Below are positions 1 through 11,076 of a stretch of DNA of 64,000 bases, in pieces. How positions within the stretch are numbered: the stretch's first letter is position 1; each line of letters begins with the position of its first letter. A model generated the notes under the pieces. That model was given only the letters and a program-made list of their open reading frames with translations. It was not told the origin of the DNA and did no database searches. The DNA is from Periplaneta americana (lineage: Eukaryota; Arthropoda; Insecta; Blattodea; Blattidae): the NCBI RefSeq assembly GCF_040183065.1, contig NC_091131.1, positions 104,099,830 through 104,163,829 of the forward strand, given 5' to 3'. The position numbers were made by a program, and so were the translations under genes.

Positions 1-236
1 AGTACAGCTCTGTATTGGATATTAAAATCTACAAAACGTGAGGTGGTTTGATGACATTATTACCATTAGAAATGAAATATTATTATAGTTAATGCCATGA
101 TGTGACTATTTTTCATTAATTATACATATTAATGCTATATTGATTATATGAAAGTGAAACGTTTTGGGGTTAGGTAAGTATCTGTAGAGAATATCTTGAA
201 TTAGATCTTCATTTCTATAATTTACTGAGTGGCGGC

Positions 237-286
<50 letters not shown>

Positions 287-775
287 CGATATAGTGTGTG
301 TATATATAGTGTATATATATATATATAGTGTGTATATAACTACAAAGCTTACTTAAGATAATATTGTTATTAAAAATCAAATATTTTTATAGTATTACTC
401 ATGTGGGATTGTGTCTTTTTCATATACTTAATGGCGGTGTGGTCCAAATATTTATATGCGTCATTCTCTTCAGTATTAGCTCGAAAGTTTCACCTACAAT
501 CCATAATAACCTGAAATAGCTACCGGTATTGCTTTACTCCCACATGAAAAACCCACTGATCGTCCTGACATTGTTACTTGCGTTTTAGCGTTGAAACTCA
601 AAAACTGATGGTGGATAAGTTCAAGAAAAAGTATTTGGCATAAAAACAAACATTCAGAGGGAGTATGTTTCATTATTATGGAAGAAAATAACTTTCAAAA
701 TGTCTGGTATTCTTCATTGAATATAAATCTGAAAAATGTTTATTTGAACTTGTAATGAACAGCATTTGCTGCACA
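1..775. repeat. Dispersed direct repeat, copy 1 (diverged duplicate of 7671-8535)
   Basis: From its first base this segment aligns with 7671-8535: shared landmarks are GTGTATTGGATATTAAAATC-type and GAGGTGGTTTGATGACATTA-type strings, the TTAATGGCGGTGTGGT stretch (about 429 here, 7979 there), and the closing CACAAGC(C/T)ACTAGT. Copy 1 has an extra AT microsatellite (241-345) and lacks about 185 bp present in copy 2 at 8041-8228. The left boundary lies outside the window. No coding capacity is recognised. It could be an old non-autonomous transposon or a segmental duplication. Confidence 0.75.
241..345. repeat. (AT)n microsatellite with GTGT interruptions
   Basis: Long AT dinucleotide run, interrupted by short GTGTGTATAT blocks. 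It is absent from the paralogous copy at 7.7-8.5 kb, so it expanded after the duplication. Confidence 0.95.
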
Positions 776-1198
776 AGCCACTAGTAACATTATAAACATT
801 ATAAACTTGTTTCATAATATTAGAAGTCACGACATTTTAGTTGGCATAAGTAATATTTTACGGCACTGATACAATAATGTGACATATTATGCACGATTTT
901 CACTAGTGATGACTGTTTTCAATGATGGAGTACAAAAAATACATTTATTAATAATTATTATTATCATCATTTGTGTTGTCATAATCTTCATCACCTATTC
1001 CCTAATTCACAGAATCACTATTTCACATAGATTATGACAGAGTTATAGTTTACGACAGTGTTAAAATATTACATACTTTAAAAAATGATTCAAAAGTATG
1101 GTGTAACCAATGGTATTCAATCTTTTTTTACTAGCATACACCCAAACTGCACTGGAACTATATAAGAATTAACAAAAGACTATGATTGATGTATTAAA
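776..1198. other. No gene recognised
   Basis: AT-rich sequence without a convincing open frame or family resemblance. Confidence 0.6.
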
Positions 1199-1203
1199 AA
1201 TAA

Positions 1204-1275
<72 letters not shown>
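1199..1275 (+). repeat. (ATT)n microsatellite after AATAAA, probable LINE tail
   Basis: About 24 ATT units start directly after AAAAATAAA. The same arrangement ends the LINEs at 2686-2747 and 38218-38298, so this is probably the tail of another, unrecognised LINE copy. Confidence 0.8.
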
Positions 1276-1433
1276 TTCAAACAAGAAGAAACAAGAGTTG
1301 ATATTGCAAAAGAAAATGTAGACCCTCACATAATGCAATAATTATCAACAAGTATAATAAAATCAATGTCAGCATTTTTGCATACGTAATCAATGGGATG
1401 CGTACCCCTGGAATAACATGAATTCTTTTACTA

Positions 1434-2513
1434 GTGCATTATAAGTTAAAAGTCAAGTCATTGGGACCACAGCATAGATCAGGCGGTATCTCTCATGAAA
1501 TACTTTTAATGAAATTGAAGTTTTATGGTTTTAGTGAATTAGCTTTAAAATTTTTTAAAAATTATTTAAACAATAGGCAACAGACGGTATATTTTAGTAA
1601 CAGGTTTTCTCAATACACAACTACTAATATTGGTGTACCGCAGGGTTCCATTTTAGGACCGATTTTATTCATTATTTATGTCAATGACTTACTCTATATA
1701 ATTGATGGCAAATACATAAAGTCATATTTATATGCGGATGATCTTGCTATAACAATTACTGGATATGATAGATTGAAAATTATTAATGATCTTGATGCAA
1801 TCAACCGAAAAATAGAAGATTGGTGTTCAGCTAATTCTCTTTGCTTAAACAAAGAGAAGATACAGAACTTAGAGTTTTCCTTAAACAATAGAATCAATTG
1901 TAAAGAATATGTCAAATTTTTAGGAGTGAATATACAATCTACACTTAAATGGGACTGTCATATTGACATACTATCAAAGAAACTCAACAAAGGTATTTTT
2001 ATGTTAAGAAAATTAAAAACAAATGTTAGTGTTGAAGTGCTAAAATCCGTATATTATGCTTATATCCATAGCCATCTGACGTATGGAATAATAGTTTGGG
2101 GTAACGATCCTAAAATAATAAAGTTATTGAAACTACAAAAGAGGGCAGTAAGAGTAATCTGTAATGTTGATAACCGTACACATTGTAAAGCTTTATTTCG
2201 GAGACTTGAAATTTTACCTGTACCGTCTTTGTATATTTTAAGTTGTTTAATGTATGTACAAACAAATATTAATAATTTTACTACAAATAGCTCAGTGCAT
2301 AGCTATTCTACAAGGCATAAAAATGATTTAAGAAAAGGACAATGTAACTTCACTACTACTAACAGCAGCTTTGTAGAGATTTGCAAAAAGTTATATAATG
2401 TTTTACCCGACAATGTTAGACATTTAAGCTTGAGGTTTTTTAAGAATGAAATTAAAAATAAATCACTAGACTTGTCACTATATAATATTGGCGAGTATTT
2501 TAACACTATATAG
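1434..2513 (+). pseudogene. 5'-truncated non-LTR reverse transcriptase (CR1/Jockey-like LINE)
   Basis: An uninterrupted 359-codon frame covers the second half of a LINE reverse transcriptase. Visible are the RT B motif (GVPQGSILGPILF, about residues 67-79) and the catalytic YADD box (about residues 99-102). These are followed by the thumb and C-terminal region of CR1/L2/Jockey-type enzymes, including the ALFRRLEILPVPSLY segment and SYSTRHKNDLR near the end. The LINE-like part starts about 1488 at ISHEILLMKL; the residues before it look like flanking sequence read through by chance. The RT A motif and the endonuclease domain are missing, so the copy cannot be autonomous. The frame is nevertheless intact to its stop, which suggests a fairly young insertion. 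Family-level assignment within the CR1/L2/Jockey group is uncertain. Confidence 0.85.
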
Positions 2514-2686
2514 CTGTATACCTTTTAAGGAGAATTGTCTATATGATATTATAAAATGTGATTATTTCCTTGTATGTAACTTATGAACATATTGCTTACT
2601 TGTAAATCTTGTTCTGGTATTTAAATGTTTTTTCTTAACATGACATTTTCCTATGCTGCATTGTACAGTCTTTGGAATGAAATAAA

Positions 2687-2747
<61 letters not shown>
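1488..2747 (+). mobile_element. 5'-truncated LINE with (ATT)n tail
   Basis: Consists of the RT 3' half, a 3' UTR of about 170 bp (2514-2688) and a tail of about 20 ATT units starting right after GGAATGAAATAAAT. Microsatellite tails in place of poly(A) are usual for CR1/L2-group LINEs. No clear target-site duplication was found. Confidence 0.8.
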
Positions 2748-2749
<2 letters not shown>

Positions 2750-2750
<1 letters not shown>

Positions 2751-2950
2751 GCTTTTGCCGGCTGCTCCGGACGTTGGTTAGATTCTCGAATTGGCTAATT
2801 AACTGGTTGGGTTCTTTACGAGATTTTCTCTAACTGTAAGGCGAATATCAGGTAATTCATATCGAATCCTCGAGCTCATCTCTCGCTAACACCAAGTCCA
2901 TAGACGTTAATTAATAACCTAGTAGTTGATAGGTGTATAACATCATTAAA
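2750..2950 (+). mobile_element. tRNA-type SINE relic
   Basis: Shares its body with 20745-20965 and the reverse copy at 47166-47430. Common blocks are TTTTCTC..AACYGTAAGGCGAATAT, the CTCATCTC(T)CGCTAA block, and the 3' module AATAACCTAGTAGTYGATA. The tRNA-like head is heavily decayed here. It directly follows the (ATT)n tail of the preceding LINE. Confidence 0.55.
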
Positions 2951-3881
2951 AAACCGAGTAAAAAGCCAGCAGATACATTTAGGTTATGTTGCAGCAATTG
3001 AGTTGATATATCGGGTGTCCGACAGTTAGGTTGATCGAAAACTGTCTAAACTGATCGAACTGTGTTTACGGCATCAAAGTTAGCCAACACACGAGTCATG
3101 TCTGCTGATCACTGGTTTCGTACGGAGTCGAGTTTTGTATGGTGTTTGTTCGTCACGATTATTGCTCGGTGCGTGTTTATTTGCAATGTGGTTAGAATTC
3201 GATATAATTTAGAACAAAGAATATTAATGTACGGCAGTTATGTGTAAAGACACTGTTAAAAATTATTCTAGAGTAATTTTCATGCAATACGCGTAGTGTT
3301 CGGCAACAAGATAGTTAGCAAAGCTTGGGGTCTCCTAGATCCCCGGACTTATATCGCTGTCTTATTTGTGAGGTACCTTCAAGGAAAAAGTGTACTCAAA
3401 CGACGTAAGTAATCTGGAGCACCAAAAAGGAAAAGCGTTACTCTTTCATTACCTGCTGCTCCTGTTACATGTCGACTGTATCAACATGGACTCAGGATTT
3501 GGCACAGCGCGGTCGATCAATTCTGCAAGCAGGCTCCGTGCCACGACCCAGCCCTGAGAGCTCGGCGAGTGGCGCTTGTCTTCTTCAGGCGAAGTAGCGG
3601 CCCTGCGATTCACGAGCGTAGTCGTCGCAAAATTTCGTTTGATGTCGTACACAACAAAGTCGTCAGATTCCATTTTCACGCATACAAAATTATAGTCTCA
3701 CGTTTAGTCTTTGACGTTGCTATGGTTGCGTGCAATAAACGATGCATTTCTTTGACGTAACACAATATGTAACAAACTGTTTTACATTATACGAAGTCTA
3801 ACAGAAAGTGGATTCAGATATTTTCACTGACATGCACACTTTCAGCATCCTTAATATTGAACTTGTGCTTTTGGGCATATA

Positions 3882-3893
<12 letters not shown>
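2951..3893. other. No gene recognised; GC-richer patch at about 3470-3640
   Basis: Short open frames exist on both strands around 3450-3760 but none resembles a known family. The GC-richer patch contains no motif I can name. Confidence 0.5.

Positions 3894-3975
<82 letters not shown>
3894..3975. repeat. (TG)n microsatellite
   Basis: About 40 uninterrupted TG units, preceded by ATATATAT. His/Thr-repeat translations on the minus strand are artefacts of this repeat. Confidence 0.97.
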
Positions 3976-3976
<1 letters not shown>

Positions 3977-4113
3977 GAGCGTTATCTCCTGAATTACAAA
4001 ACGAAATTTGTATATATTCAGTAACATGATGTCCATTTTTGGGAAACAATGATCATGAAATACAATACTCTCTGTAAAAGTTGTTTCAAGTTTCTCAATG
4101 TTTAATGGTTATA

Positions 4114-4724
4114 CTGGGTGTCCAATTCAAAATGTGTCATGGCTCGTTGTATCCCGTCATGTGGCTAGCTGATGAGCCTAGAGAATTCAATCTTCCTACA
4201 CTTCCGCAGAGGAGTATAACCTAAGAGGCAGATAAGTTACCTAGCAAGTACGGCGTTCATTCTGAAGAGTACGTACCGATACGTACGGTAACGCCGGTAG
4301 TGTCAGGAATGTGAACTGTTTGGAAATACGTATTGAGGTGAGTTTTTTTCTTACTGTCGGGATATGGGGAGAGAGTTAAGACGATTACTTACGTATTTGT
4401 TGACATTAACTTCGACGGTCAACATGGACACGGAGCATTTGATTTGTGTTGTGGAATGTTACCGTACGCAACCGATGATAACAAATAACCTGCGTACGAC
4501 TTGCCGGCGCAAAACACAGTTCGAAAGAGGTTATGGTGGCACACAGACCGTACAGACCGCCATCTGTTGCTACGACGTTCAAGTTATACCGTACACGTTC
4601 TCAAGTTCAGATTGAAGAACGCCTTAAATAATAGGCAACTTCTCTAACATATAAGCTGAAACTCGCTTCAAATCGGTGACCCAACAACAGTGACGTCATG
4701 ACACACTTTGAAATGAACATCCAG
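4114..4724 (+). mobile_element. Mariner-like non-autonomous element, TA target site
   Basis: Terminal inverted repeats start CTGGGTGTCCAATTCAAAAT on the left. On the reverse complement of the right end they read CTGGATGTTCATTTCAAAGT, then share TGTGTCATG. TA dinucleotides flank both ends (4112-4113, 4725-4726). The intact host sequence at 50520-50585 has a single TA at this spot, which proves the insertion. At 611 bp it is about half the length of an autonomous Tc1/mariner element. Confidence 0.85.
4364..4615 (+). pseudogene. Mariner N-terminal helix-turn-helix remnant (DUF4817-like)
   Basis: The frame contains NMDTEHLICVVECYRTQ followed by RRKTQFERGYGG. This resembles the start of DUF4817-type DNA-binding domains of insect mariner relatives (VVECY..., then RRxFxRRY). 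The DDE catalytic half is absent and the frame drifts after about residue 70. It lies inside the 4114-4724 element in the expected orientation. The assignment rests on short motifs only. Confidence 0.5.
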
Positions 4725-5001
4725 TATATCACAGAATAAATATTTACATTATTTCATCATTATTAAAGAGATAGTTTTGGGAGTAAATCCCGAAAAGACA
4801 AAGTATATGATTATGTCTCGTGACCAGAATATTGTACGAAATGGAAATATAATTGGAAATTTATCCTTTGAAGAGGTGAAAAAATCACATATTTTGGAGC
4901 AACAATAACAAATATAAATGACATTCGGGAGGAAATTAAACGCAAAATAAATATGTGAAATGCCTGATATTATTCGGTTCAGAAGTTTTTGTCATCTAGT
5001 C

Positions 5002-5884
5002 CAGTGTTCCGCAACCGGTGTGCCTCCACAAGGTGGAAGGTGTGACGAACTTTTACCTATTATTGTAAGACGTTAATAAAATTAATAAAAATTACATTAA
5101 AATTAAATTCCTCTCTCTGCTGACACAGTCATCATGGATCGTTTGAGATATTCCTAACTATATGGCTCCTTGCTGACGGTAATAAAGTATTGATGGACTT
5201 AATTAAAGAACATTTAGTAATCTTGCAGCAGAAGTTCTAGAATTATTTTGGATAGAGTGTTCAAGATTTCGACTGAGTTCGTTATCCATTTATTGTGGAT
5301 TCAAAACATCTTCCGAATAATATACTCGTGCAAGAGGAACTGGAAAATTTAAAAGCAGACAGAACATTAAAATTAAAATTTCTCGCAGTATCTTTTGAGA
5401 CATTTAAGTTGTCAATAACGAGTGACTAGGGCTATATGGCTATATCGAAGATGGCAGTTAATATGTTATTGCTATTTTCAACTACATATATGTGTGAACT
5501 GGGCTTCTCGAAGTTAACTTAAATTAAAACATCAAAGAGGGGGAGATTCAAGTCCGTCGATAAATGAGGCTTGCACTGTCAACGATTCTGCCACCTGTGT
5601 GCAGCTAAGCAGGCTCAAGTATCACATTGAAGATATGAGGAAAGTTATTTACTTTAATATTTGTAATAGAAATGTTTATTTTTCAGAGAGAATTAAAGTT
5701 CATAAATTGTTAATAAATGCAAGAGTAGATTTCTCTTTTATAGTGATAACAAAAACAATAATAATAATAATAATACATTTTATTACATTACGTAGCCTAA
5801 TTATATTAAGAGAGTCACATCATATGTTTTTGAGGGTATTAACATTTTGGTGTGCCGTGAGGAGAAAAAGGTTGCGAAACTCTG
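5002..5884. mobile_element. hAT transposon, 8-bp duplication ATCTAGTC
   Basis: Left end CAGTGTTCCGCAACC; the reverse complement of the right end is CAGAGTTTCGCAACC. Both sides carry the same 8 bp, ATCTAGTC (4994-5001 and 5885-5892), and the uninterrupted RTE-A copy at 38774 has this octamer once. An 8-bp duplication with CAG..CTG termini is diagnostic of the hAT superfamily. Confidence 0.93.
5330..5590 (+). pseudogene. hAT transposase C-terminal relic (ZBED5-like)
   Basis: One frame reads EELENLKADRTLKLKFLAV, and after a frame break another reads MLLLFSTTYMCELGFSKLT followed by IKTSKRGR. The second block is the hAT dimerisation region as seen in ZBED5-type transposases (FxTTYxCExGFSxLxxIK). 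Stops between and after these blocks, and loss of the N-terminal BED finger and most of the DDE core, make it a pseudogene. Confidence 0.65.
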
Positions 5885-5944
5885 ATCTAGTCTGCTGTCA
5901 AAAAATCTGAAAGTTAGAATTTATAAAACAGGTATATTATCGGT

Positions 5945-6108
5945 TGTTTATTTACTTAATTTACTTATTTACTCATTCAGTCATTTACTCACTCACTCAC
6001 TTATTTACTCATTTGCTTACTCACTCACTTATTTATTTATTTACTTATTTACTTATTTATTTATTTACTTATTTACTTATTTATTTATTTACTTATTTAC
6101 TTATTTAC

Positions 6109-6148
<40 letters not shown>

Positions 6149-6175
6149 TTATTTATTTATTTATTTATTTATTTC
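5945..6175. repeat. Tetranucleotide array (TTAC/TTAT/ATTT)n
   Basis: About 57 tetranucleotide units grade from TCAC/TTAC to pure ATTT. The Leu/Tyr-rich translation is an artefact of the repeat. Confidence 0.95.
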
Positions 6176-7140
6176 AGCACCATGATTATCTGAAATGAAT
6201 CATAACCATGACACAGTAATAATCACTCCCAACAACAGCGTCACAAACTGATACTAATAATGCTAATAATACTATTCCTTATACATGGGTTGTTCTTGCA
6301 TGGATAGAAATCGAGTGTAACTTTGTACACATCTGGTATTATAATTTATAAGCTCTCAAAGTAGCCCTCTTACTATCTAGTGTCCTTATCAGAGTTATTG
6401 TAATACAGTTGTATTATTGAGGAGCTCTATAGAAACAATGCATTTTGTATTGTTTGAGTTTTTTACGCATACACTTACATACACATATCGAGAGCATATC
6501 ATAATACGCAAAAGATAACAACATTTTGGCATAGAAAGTCTTCTTTGGTGCATGAAAAATGACAAACATGTTTCAATTCAAACTGATCTAACGACTCCTT
6601 CATTACGAAAGACTATCATTTGCGGAGTTGAAATAACACGTCTGACTTGCTAATGGTCATTGCTGCATGGGTGGCTCTGAAAGGCACATAATTTTGACCC
6701 GATTCAATTCCCCGTGTCTGTCAGCAACTGATCACTCGGCGGACTGCTATTATAATCCACTTAGTGTGACGTCTCACACAAACACCGGAATTGAGCTGTT
6801 AACTCGACAGTAAACGAGTTTATAAACAATTCTAGTGTGTGTTGCAATATCGCTAAGGACCGCAACACAGATGCGTTCTGTCACGAAGGCTGATGTGTTG
6901 TTTCGATGTACACTGTCGTTCAAAGATACTCGATTCCTACTAATCGATAGTGATCGATAATTTGTTCGTGTAAGTGTGCCTTATTTAGTTATTACTTCTA
7001 CGAATAGATGGCCAAGATAACAGTCAATGCCGCCAATAGTACATAAATATAACTGCATTATAAAATTCAAAATATCATCCCTCTCTAATGATTAAAGAAC
7101 ACTAGATTTAGCAGGAACTGCTGATACCGTCAATTATGTG

Positions 7141-7142
<2 letters not shown>
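6176..7142. other. No gene recognised
   Basis: No family resemblance seen. A short ATCGATAGTGATCGAT motif occurs near 6942, without support for a promoter. Confidence 0.5.
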
Positions 7143-7179
<37 letters not shown>

Positions 7180-7330
7180 TTAAACTGGTGATGGAAATTA
7201 CGGGAAAATGGCTGAACGGATTTTAATGAATGACCCGTCATTTTGAAGCTTGGCATCCAAGGATTTTCAGAAAAAAACAGTACTTTCAGTGAAACGTTAG
7301 TCGCAGAATATTATTATTTTTTTAATTTCA
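7143..7330 (+). repeat. (AT)n tract and Helitron-like fragment
   Basis: An AT run (7143-7176) precedes AAAATGGCTGAACGGATTTT, which also occurs within the Helitron at about 48891. This suggests a related Helitron fragment. Neither Helitron terminus is visible here. Confidence 0.4.
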
Positions 7331-7670
7331 TTATGTATATTTTTTAACATTAATTTACATTTTCTTTTTTGTTCATTTGAATTGATTAGGATGCCGGTAT
7401 TTAAAATCCAAGATTTGGACGGCTATCATTTCGATATATATCCTATATTTTCCTATTTTCTCAAATCCATCTGTCCCCAGTTTTGAGAACTAATTGCATT
7501 TCTGAATAAAACAAAACACACACTACAATAAACAATAGGCTATTACAAGAAGGCCATGACCTGCAGGATTGCTGACATATTTAGAGCTCAAATTGAATTG
7601 GTTATTAAAAACTTCAAGACTTACTAAAAATAATTTATAGGTCTAATTCTGCTGTGTGTAATTTCCTGAG

Positions 7671-8535
7671 TACAGCAGTGTATTGGATATTAAAATCTAC
7701 AAAACTTGAGGTGGTTTGATGACATTATTACCATTAGAAATGAAATATTATTATAGTTAATGCCATGATGTTACCATTTTTCATTAATTATACATATTAA
7801 TGCTATATTGATGACATTAAAGTGAAACGTTTTGGGGTTATGTAAGTAGATATAGAGAATAACTTAAATTAGATCTTCATTTCTATAATTTACTGAGTGG
7901 CGGCTATATACGTATATTGTTATTAAAATCAAATATTTTTATAGTTATTAATCAAGTGGGGTTGGTCTTTTTCATATACTTAATGGCGGTGTGGTGTAGA
8001 TATTTATATGTGTCATTTTCTTCAGTATTGGCTCGAGAGAGCACAAAAATTACAGTTCCTAAGGAAAGACCAAAAGGTCTAAAACATTTTGTAGTCTCCC
8101 GATCATTTCAGCAAGATATCTTAGCAGGATAAAATGATTTTAACCTCTACATTTCAAGCTTTACATGCAAACAACTATATCAACATGCTATGTCTACTGT
8201 TCGAAAGCATAGAAAATCTGACTTTTTTTTAACTTTCACCTACACTCCACAATGATCTGAAATAACTATTGCTTTACTTCCACATGAAAAATCCACTCAT
8301 CGTCCTGGCATTGTTACTTGCGTTTTCGGGTTGAAACTCAAAAAACTGAATGTGGATAGGTTCAAGAAAAAGTATTTCACATAAAAAAAAAACATTCAGA
8401 GGAAGTATGTTTCATTATTATGGGAGAAAATAACTTTCAAAATGTCTGGTATTCTTCATTGAAAATAAATCTGAAAAATTTTTATTTGAACGTCTAATGA
8501 ACTTAGTTTGCAGTATTTGTTGCACAAGCTACTAG
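7671..8535. repeat. Dispersed direct repeat, copy 2
   Basis: Diverged copy of 1-775, with a 185-bp segment (8041-8228) that copy 1 lacks. An open frame of 71 codons at 7917-8132 spans the extra segment but resembles nothing I recognise. Confidence 0.75.
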
Positions 8536-9250
8536 TTTATATTTAATCTACATCAATATTTTTCGAAAATGTTTTTACCCGTCCCAATAATGGGGTCACC
8601 TATTGAGAACAAACGGAACTATTTCAAAGTTTGTCAATTTGTTTATCTTTGGTTCTTATTTATCCCGTGGTTAGAAAGTTCGCCTACACGATCGGAAAAT
8701 TGGAGATCAGATATCTTTGAACGTCGGTGTGCAAGTTCTCACAATATTCGCGATCTAATAACAACGACTCTTCCACTTACACGTTAATTATTTGATATAG
8801 ACTAATCATATGCAACAAAATGTTAGATATCAACTAATCATGACCCTGTACATCGATAATTATTATGGATCTCTGAGCAATTATTTCATGTTTTCTATCG
8901 ATCATGTACAACAAACATGTGTGCAGTGTAAACAAGCGCCAGGTTCAAACAACAGTATAGAGTCTCTGAAAGGTTTGACCAAGCAATAAATTAGAAAATA
9001 AATTAATTCGACATTCTAAGCCTCAGTACGCCGAAATGAATACAATATTGGGTGCTTTATTACAATGTCCAGCGTCACTTTTAAATTGTATTTGATATAT
9101 TGAAGGACATAAGATCATAACTACAGTGACTAACGTTGTGCCATTACTGTTAGTATTTTAAATTCTTATTTTGCAAGTTTTATTCGTTCTATACAGCGGT
9201 GACCAAACTGAGTATCGTGATTACATCGTGTAATCAAAGACATTCATACT
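8536..9250. other. No gene recognised
   Basis: Nothing identifiable. A 72-codon frame at 8569-8787 has no recognised relatives. Confidence 0.5.
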
Positions 9251-9254
9251 GGTA

Positions 9255-9480
9255 AGGGGAGTTTCCTGTACAGTTGTCAAAAAAAAAAAAAGTGGCCGCA
9301 CTCGAGAACAGCGAATATTTTCAAAGTCCACTTCGGGTCGCGGCGATGTTACACGATGCATGTGCTTGTACAAGCAGTTCCGGAACTATGGAAGTGTTCC
9401 ATATCTGCGCCTCGTAAACCAGCGGTAGAATGCTTGTTTAATGATTCAAAGGTTGTGGGTTCGGGCCTTCTTCAAGTTTT
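9255..9480 (+). repeat. Composite tRNA-like repeat, copy 1
   Basis: Starts TGTACAGTTGTCAAAA..AGTGGCCGC, then CTTCGGGT, GCGATGTTACA, and ends with a tRNA-like segment (AAACCAGCGGTAGAATGC as A box, GTGGGTTCGGGCC as B box, about 9415-9465). The same module order occurs in reverse at 11912-12135. The position of the polymerase III-type boxes downstream of a unique head is unusual for a SINE. Confidence 0.55.
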
Positions 9481-9493
9481 CATTCTATTTTTT

Positions 9494-10558
9494 AATCGTT
9501 CTTTAGCGATGTAAATGATATTCAAATTATCATTTATATCCAGTTATCGTTCTTTATGGATATCACGTTATTTATATTTTGTTATCGTTCTTTAGAGATA
9601 TGAATAAAATTAAGGTCATAATTTGTATTCTGTTATCGTTTTATAACGATATGAATAATAATAATTATTATTATTGTATCTCCAATGGGAGTTAGCCCTA
9701 TTTTACATATGTATGTTAGGGCTATAGTTTTATACACAAAAAAGATAAGCATAAAGAGAAATGGAAAAGAAAATTAAATTAGCTTACGCGATGTAAACAA
9801 AACATAAATAATCCGTAAATTAGGCATTGCGATTGCAAAACAAATATCAGTTATCAATTTGAAACATACAAAAACATTAACAACGCACATACGTAACACT
9901 TCTATAACACAAATATGCAGCTTTCCGTACCATACATCATAAATTAATACACAATAGTCACACAAACACAATCAAACTATAATTACGACATTGCGACGAC
10001 ATCAAGCATCCCATAACTGACTCACATACATAACAAATCAAGCATCCGTTACAACACATACACTTCAACATAGTAACCACACTTTTAAAAGTTACAAATT
10101 TGGCTCCAAGAAGAATAAATAGGACACAGTTACTAATTACTATTCTTCTACAATTTCTTAAATACATCTGTAATGAATCTGTGAAATTCCGATATGAATA
10201 ATATTCACGTTTTTTTATATTGTTATCGTTCTTTAGCGATATAAGTAATATTCAAGTTATCATTTATATTCTCTTTTCCTTCATTAGCATTATAAAACAA
10301 TATTTAAGTTATTTATATTGTTATTGTTCTTTCGCAATATAAATAATCTGTATTTTATGTAAGTAATTATTATAACACAAATAAACATCTTTCTTTGTAA
10401 AATAGGTTATTTTATTTAGATAATTAAATACGTATTATATAATATCTTATATTAATTAAACAAACCGATATTTATCATTTATATTCTGTTATCGTTCTTT
10501 AGTGATACTGTATAAATAATATTCAAGTTATTTATATTGTAATCGTTCTTTAGCGATA
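9494..10558 (+). repeat. Minisatellite of hairpin-containing units, interrupted
   Basis: Eight degenerate copies of TATCGTTCTTTAGCGATA start near 9494, 9545, 9583, 9634, 10224, 10322, 10490 and 10541. Most are followed by AATAATATTCAAGTTAT-type spacer. Each can fold as a 4-5 bp stem with an 8-base loop. Units are about 50 bp apart where the array is intact. The gap 9650-10170 holds an inserted LINE 3' end. Confidence 0.7.
9650..10170 (-). mobile_element. LINE 3' UTR fragment with (AAT)n tail inside the minisatellite
   Basis: Read on the minus strand, TAGCCCTAACATACATATG...AATAGGGCTA forms an 8-bp stem (TAGCCCTA / TAGGGCTA, about 9692-9724). It is followed by CTCCCATTGGAGATACAATA and an AAT/ATT tract. 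This is the arrangement of a LINE 3' end. No coding sequence is visible. Confidence 0.45.
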
Positions 10559-10639
10559 TAAGTAACATAAATTTAATATTAGGTTTGGAAAAATCCAGTT
10601 GCATAATACTGCTATTAGTTTTTCTTTTTGTATTATTAC

Positions 10640-10870
10640 ATTATACTATCTTGAACCACAAGAAAATGAAACGGAGTAATGAGGAATTGAACCTGAGACG
10701 TTGACATCTAAATTCCGACGTTCGTCCGCTGAGCTACGAGATAAAAGTGTGGAAACATTTTCGGAAAAATTGGCCCAATCACACTCTAAGATTTTCTGAT
10801 GATTCGTAGAAGCTAGTCCAGGATGCCGGGGACAAAGGCTAATTGAGATTTCCCGGTCTCTGATCGGGTC
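10640..10870 (-). mobile_element. tRNA-headed SINE relic
   Basis: On the minus strand TATCTCGTAGCTCAGCGGACGA (A-box-like) precedes GTCTCAGGTTCAATTCCTCA (B-box-like) at about 10678-10745. A separate repeat with GGGCCC blocks follows to 11047 on the plus strand and contains one TAGGCCTA (11040). Confidence 0.5.
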
Positions 10871-11076
10871 AAACATCCTGATAGAATTAATATTTAACCC
10901 TTGCCATGACTTTCGGTGAAGTCCGGAGGGCCCAATTAGTCAAATCCACTCTCCTCATCTCCACGCTTGGGCCCCCTGGAATTTAATGAGATGCGAAAGA
11001 GATAGGGGTGTGCGGAAAGCAACGGGATGTTACCGCATTTAGGCCTATCCTTCCCAAGAAAAACTGCAAACATGAA

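Larger units (their letters stand above)
4060..4762 (+). mobile_element. CR1/Jockey-like LINE 3' UTR, split by a mariner
   Basis: GTTTCAAGTTTCTCAATG... (4083-4113) and TATCACAGAATAAATATTTA... (4725-4745) match, in reverse complement, the uninterrupted 3' UTR at 50520-50585 of the minus-strand LINE. The two halves are separated by the TA-flanked insertion 4114-4724. The fragment fades into ATCATTATTA, the usual start of an (ATT)n tail. Confidence 0.7.
4765..5945 (+). mobile_element. RTE-A LINE fragment, split by a hAT
   Basis: 4765-5001 and 5893-5945 match the RTE-A copy at 38550-38830 (CCCGAAAAGACAAAGTATAT, TCTCGTGACCAGAATATTGT, then CTGCTGTCAAAAAATCTGAA). A stop and small deletions disrupt the frame. 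Both LINE ends are missing, and the right side runs into an ATTT microsatellite. Confidence 0.85.

Noticed and set aside
3798-4049. His/Thr-repeat proteins
   Set aside because: Translation of the (TG)n microsatellite.
6940-6960. Promoter element of the TATCGATA (DREF) type
   Set aside because: Only a partial, isolated match (ATCGATAGTGATCGATAAT) with no associated gene.
10322-10339. Compensatory double substitution as proof of RNA structure
   Set aside because: Both changed bases are in CpG dinucleotides, so deamination explains them without selection.
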